Positions 61,192 to 64,000 of a stretch of DNA of 64,000 nucleotides are shown one piece after another. The DNA lies in NCBI GenBank assembly GCA_021613535.1, contig CP075497.1:5084001-5148000 (forward strand), written 5' to 3'. How positions within the stretch are numbered: the first letter of the stretch is position 1; each line of letters opens with the position of its first letter. The translations under genes and the position numbers were made by a program. The stretch is from Adineta vaga (lineage: Eukaryota; Rotifera). A model generated the notes under the pieces. It had not been told where the DNA came from. It saw nothing but the letters and a program-made list of their open reading frames with translations, and searched no databases.

Positions 61192-63147
61192 ATGCAACCA
61201 ATGATTATTATTCTTAAAGATGGTACTGATTCAGCACAAGGCAAATCACAAGTCTTATCAAATATCAGTGCTTGTCAAGCTGTTGCTGAAGCTATTCGTA
61301 CAACATTAGGTCCACGTGGTATGGATAAATTAATTGTTGATAGTCGTGGTAAAGCAACAATTTCCAATGATGGTGCAACTATCTTGAAACTATTGGAAGT
61401 TGTTCATCCAGCAGCACGTACACTTGTTGATATTGCTAAATCTCAAGATGCTGAAGTTGGTGATGGAACAACATCAGTTGTTTTATTAACAGGTGAAATT
61501 TTGAAAAATGCTCGAACATTTATTGATGATGGAATGCATCCAACAATTATCATTCGTGCTATACGAAAAGCGACAGCTTTGGCAACAAAAAAAGTCAAAG
61601 AAATTGCTGTTAATGTTAAAATCGATGATGTCAAGTAAGAAAACGAAATATTTTTTATTTAAAAATTTCGTTTGCTTTTCTATAGAGAACAACGAGTATT
61701 ATTGGAAAAATGTGCCCGAACAACATTGAGTTCGAAATTAATCGCCCGACAAAGAGATTTCTTTGCTAAAATGGTTGTTGATGCTGTTCTTATGTTAGAT
61801 GAATTACTTCCATTAAATATGTAAGTTTGAATAAGTAATCATATAGATAAAATCAGGTCTTTTTTCTTAGGATTGGAACGAAAAAAGTAACCGGTGGTTC
61901 ACTTGAGGTATAGATTCTTATAAACAAAATCAAGGAGTTTGTTTATTCTTTTCATTTGTAGGAATCACGTCTTGTCGATGGTGTTGCATTTAAGAAAACA
62001 TTTTCATATGCTGGATTTGAAATGCAACAAAAGAAATACTTAAAACCAAAAATTGCTTTACTCAATATCGAATTGGAACTTAAAGCTGAACGAGATAATG
62101 CAGAAATTCGTTTAGATAATGTTGCAGTAAATTTTACGAATTACTTTCCATACATTCTTTATGAAATTATTTCAAATTTTTATTATATAGGAATATCAAA
62201 AAATTGTCGATGCTGAATGGTCAATTCTCTATGGTAAACTTGAAAAACTTCATGCAGCTGGTGTTAATGTTGTTCTTTCTAAATTACCCATTGGTGATGT
62301 TGCAACACAGTATTTTGCTGATCGGTAAAATACGGTTGTGTATTTTCTTTTCAACTGTTACTGTTTGTTGCTGTTGTAGAGATATGTTCTGCGCTGGTCG
62401 TGTACAAGAAGATGATCTTAAACGTACACAAAAAGCTTGCGGTGGTGCAATAATAACAACAGTAGAAAACTTGAATGATCCAGCTCAACAAGTATTTGGT
62501 ACCTGTGAAATTTTAGAAGAAATGCAAATTGGTTCAGAACGTTATAACTTTTTTACCGGTTGTCCAAAAGCTAGAACAGCAACAATGATCTTACGTGGTG
62601 GTGCTGAACAATTCATTGATGAAGTTGAACGTTCATTACATGATGCCATTATGATTGTTCGACGTGCAGTCAAAAATGATTCGATTGTTGCTGGTGGTGG
62701 AGCAATTGAAATGGCTTTAAGTCGTACTTTACGAGAATACAGTCGAACAGTAGCTGGTAAAGAACAATTAATCATTGCTGCATATGCTAAAGCATTCGAG
62801 GTTATACCAAGACAATTATGTGAAAATGCAGGTTTTGATGCAACAAATATTTTAAATAAACTTCGACAAAAACATGCTGAAAGTAGGAATTACATGACTG
62901 AATTTATCTCTTTTTTCTGATTATTTGACTTCTCATAGATAATACTTGGTTCGGTGTTGATATTATGCATGAAGATGTTAGTGACAACTTTGCTGCAGCT
63001 GTTTGGGAACCAGCTGTTGTAAAAATTAATGCTATAACTGCTGCAAGTGAAGCTGCTTGTATGATTTTAAGCGTTGATGAAACAATTAAAGTACCTAAAT
63101 CAACAGGTGAACCATCGAATGCTGCTAAAGCCATGAATATGGTTTAA
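61192..63147 (+). CDS. CCT7: TCP-1/CCT chaperonin subunit eta
   Basis: Seven exons (61192-61634, 61686-61820, 61871-61907, 61962-62126, 62191-62324, 62380-62882, 62939-63147) join in frame to give 541 residues, the normal length. Group II chaperonin signatures are present: [19 protein letters not shown] (ATP), [24 protein letters not shown], and [12 protein letters not shown] near the nucleotide site. [15 protein letters not shown] and [15 protein letters not shown] mark the eta subunit. CCT folds actin, tubulin and other proteins in the cytosol. The Gly/Arg tail of some eta subunits is missing. It starts 140 bp after the paxillin stop on the same strand. Confidence 0.97.
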
Positions 63148-63594
63148 ATCAAGATGAATGAATGATGGTGACTTTTGTTATTCTTGTTATAATTGTTAAA
63201 CGGTTTATTAGTCACTTCGTTTGTTTTTTGTAGGCTTCTGTGTGATGTGTGTTTTTTCCCATCTTCTTTTTTTCGAACTACAGTTAAACATGTTACACTT
63301 ATAAAGCAAACGCTTAAGCGTCTAATATCTTCTTTTTTTATTAACAAAAAATATAACCCGATCAAACAAAAAAACGATTCTATTAAATTTTTTCATAAAA
63401 TTTTTAATTTTTTTTAAGGGAATCGTTGAAATGATGTCAGAAAAGTTTTCTTCTATACATAGTCATAAGACAAATATTATCTTTTGTTATTTGAGTAAGA
63501 ATCAAAAGCAAAATAAGAACAAAGACACACATATTTATCATTTGCAAAAGCAAAGATTTTATTTTTGCAGCTTTTTTAGAATACACGAATAGTT
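63148..63594. other. CCT7 3' flank
   Basis: AT-rich with long T-runs; nothing coding is supported. Confidence 0.4.
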
Positions 63595-64000
63595 ATGTCA
63601 ATATGTCTTCCTCATACGATTAAATACCAATTAACCTGTTGTCCATCGGTACATGATGTTCCATCTGAAGTAAATGATTTATTCATTAGAAAGAATATTA
63701 TTATCATTTATATTCTACGAAATTTAGATCAATGCTGCGACAGTCTTCGCTGTATCCGATACTTGTTTACTTCTAATTAATAATGGCATTGATCGACTTC
63801 TTTTATTTGATCTTTCCTTATCTTCATTAAAAATACATGATATCAATTGGCCTAGTGATATTTATGGAGCTATTCGAGACATTTGTTGGGCGAAATATAT
63901 CAATACATTTTTGATCTTAGGAGAAGATGTTCTTTGTTCATATTCTCCTAACTCAAATCAATTAGTAGTTCAAGTAGAAAATCCATCTCTTAACGATCGA
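63595..64000 (+). CDS. Start of an unidentified protein, cut by the window end
   Basis: Exon 63595-63669 (MSICLPHTIKYQLTCCPSVH) joins in phase 0 to an exon from 63729 that stays open to the window edge. The second exon reads INAATVFAVSDTCLLLINNG, IDRLLLFDLSLSSLKIHDIN and YINTFLILGEDVLCSYSP. The alternation of short hydrophobic strands resembles a beta-propeller blade (WD40-like), but I recognise no family and no diagnostic motif is in view. Confidence 0.55.

Noticed and set aside
1-64000. CRISPR arrays, transposons, telomeric repeats
   Set aside because: No regularly spaced direct repeats, terminal inverted repeats, transposase or reverse transcriptase frames, or telomere-like arrays were seen.

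Overview
The window is nuclear DNA of a ciliated, AT-rich animal with a compact genome. Most introns are about 50-70 bp with GT-AG borders, and intergenic gaps are often under 500 bp. An NK-class homeobox gene, paxillin, nephrocystin-1, CCDC81, rabenosyn-5 and AP-2 mu all point to Metazoa. Genes of fungal or bacterial type sit among them and carry introns: a divergent DUF3533/SNG1-like pair, a MetX-like acetyltransferase, and a bacterial-looking metallo-beta-lactamase gene (no intron seen). That mixture fits a bdelloid rotifer best, but this is inference; no species marker is present.

Layout. 0.7-5 kb: a frameshifted MBL-fold hydrolase gene and two divergently transcribed DUF3533 membrane paralogues. 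5.5-7.1 kb: an NK7.1-like homeobox gene, followed by a 4.2 kb gene-free stretch. 11.3-16.7 kb: a small single-pass membrane protein tail-to-tail with serine racemase, then casein kinase 1 gamma. 17.2-23.2 kb: CCDC81 and a TTK/MPS1-like kinase. 23.9-41.4 kb: one very large ABCA transporter gene on the minus strand. Its reading frame runs across a 4.9 kb intron that holds two complete genes, a USP4/11/15-type deubiquitinase and AP2M1. 43.4-53.9 kb: NPHP1, a conserved unknown protein, CUL4, MRPL44 and the MetX-like gene. 54.1-56.3 kb: a tRNA-Gly array of five GCC copies on the minus strand and one CCC copy on the plus strand. 56.5-63.1 kb: rabenosyn-5, paxillin and CCT7. The window ends inside an unidentified gene.

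There is no operon-like functional grouping. Shared themes are housekeeping trafficking and ubiquitin genes (AP2M1, RBSN, CUL4, USP, CCT7) and ciliary genes (CCDC81, NPHP1). Exons were joined by hand from reading frame and GT-AG borders, so individual borders may be off by a few bases, especially in the long ABCA gene. Several genes show single-base frame offsets, which are either assembly errors or real lesions.
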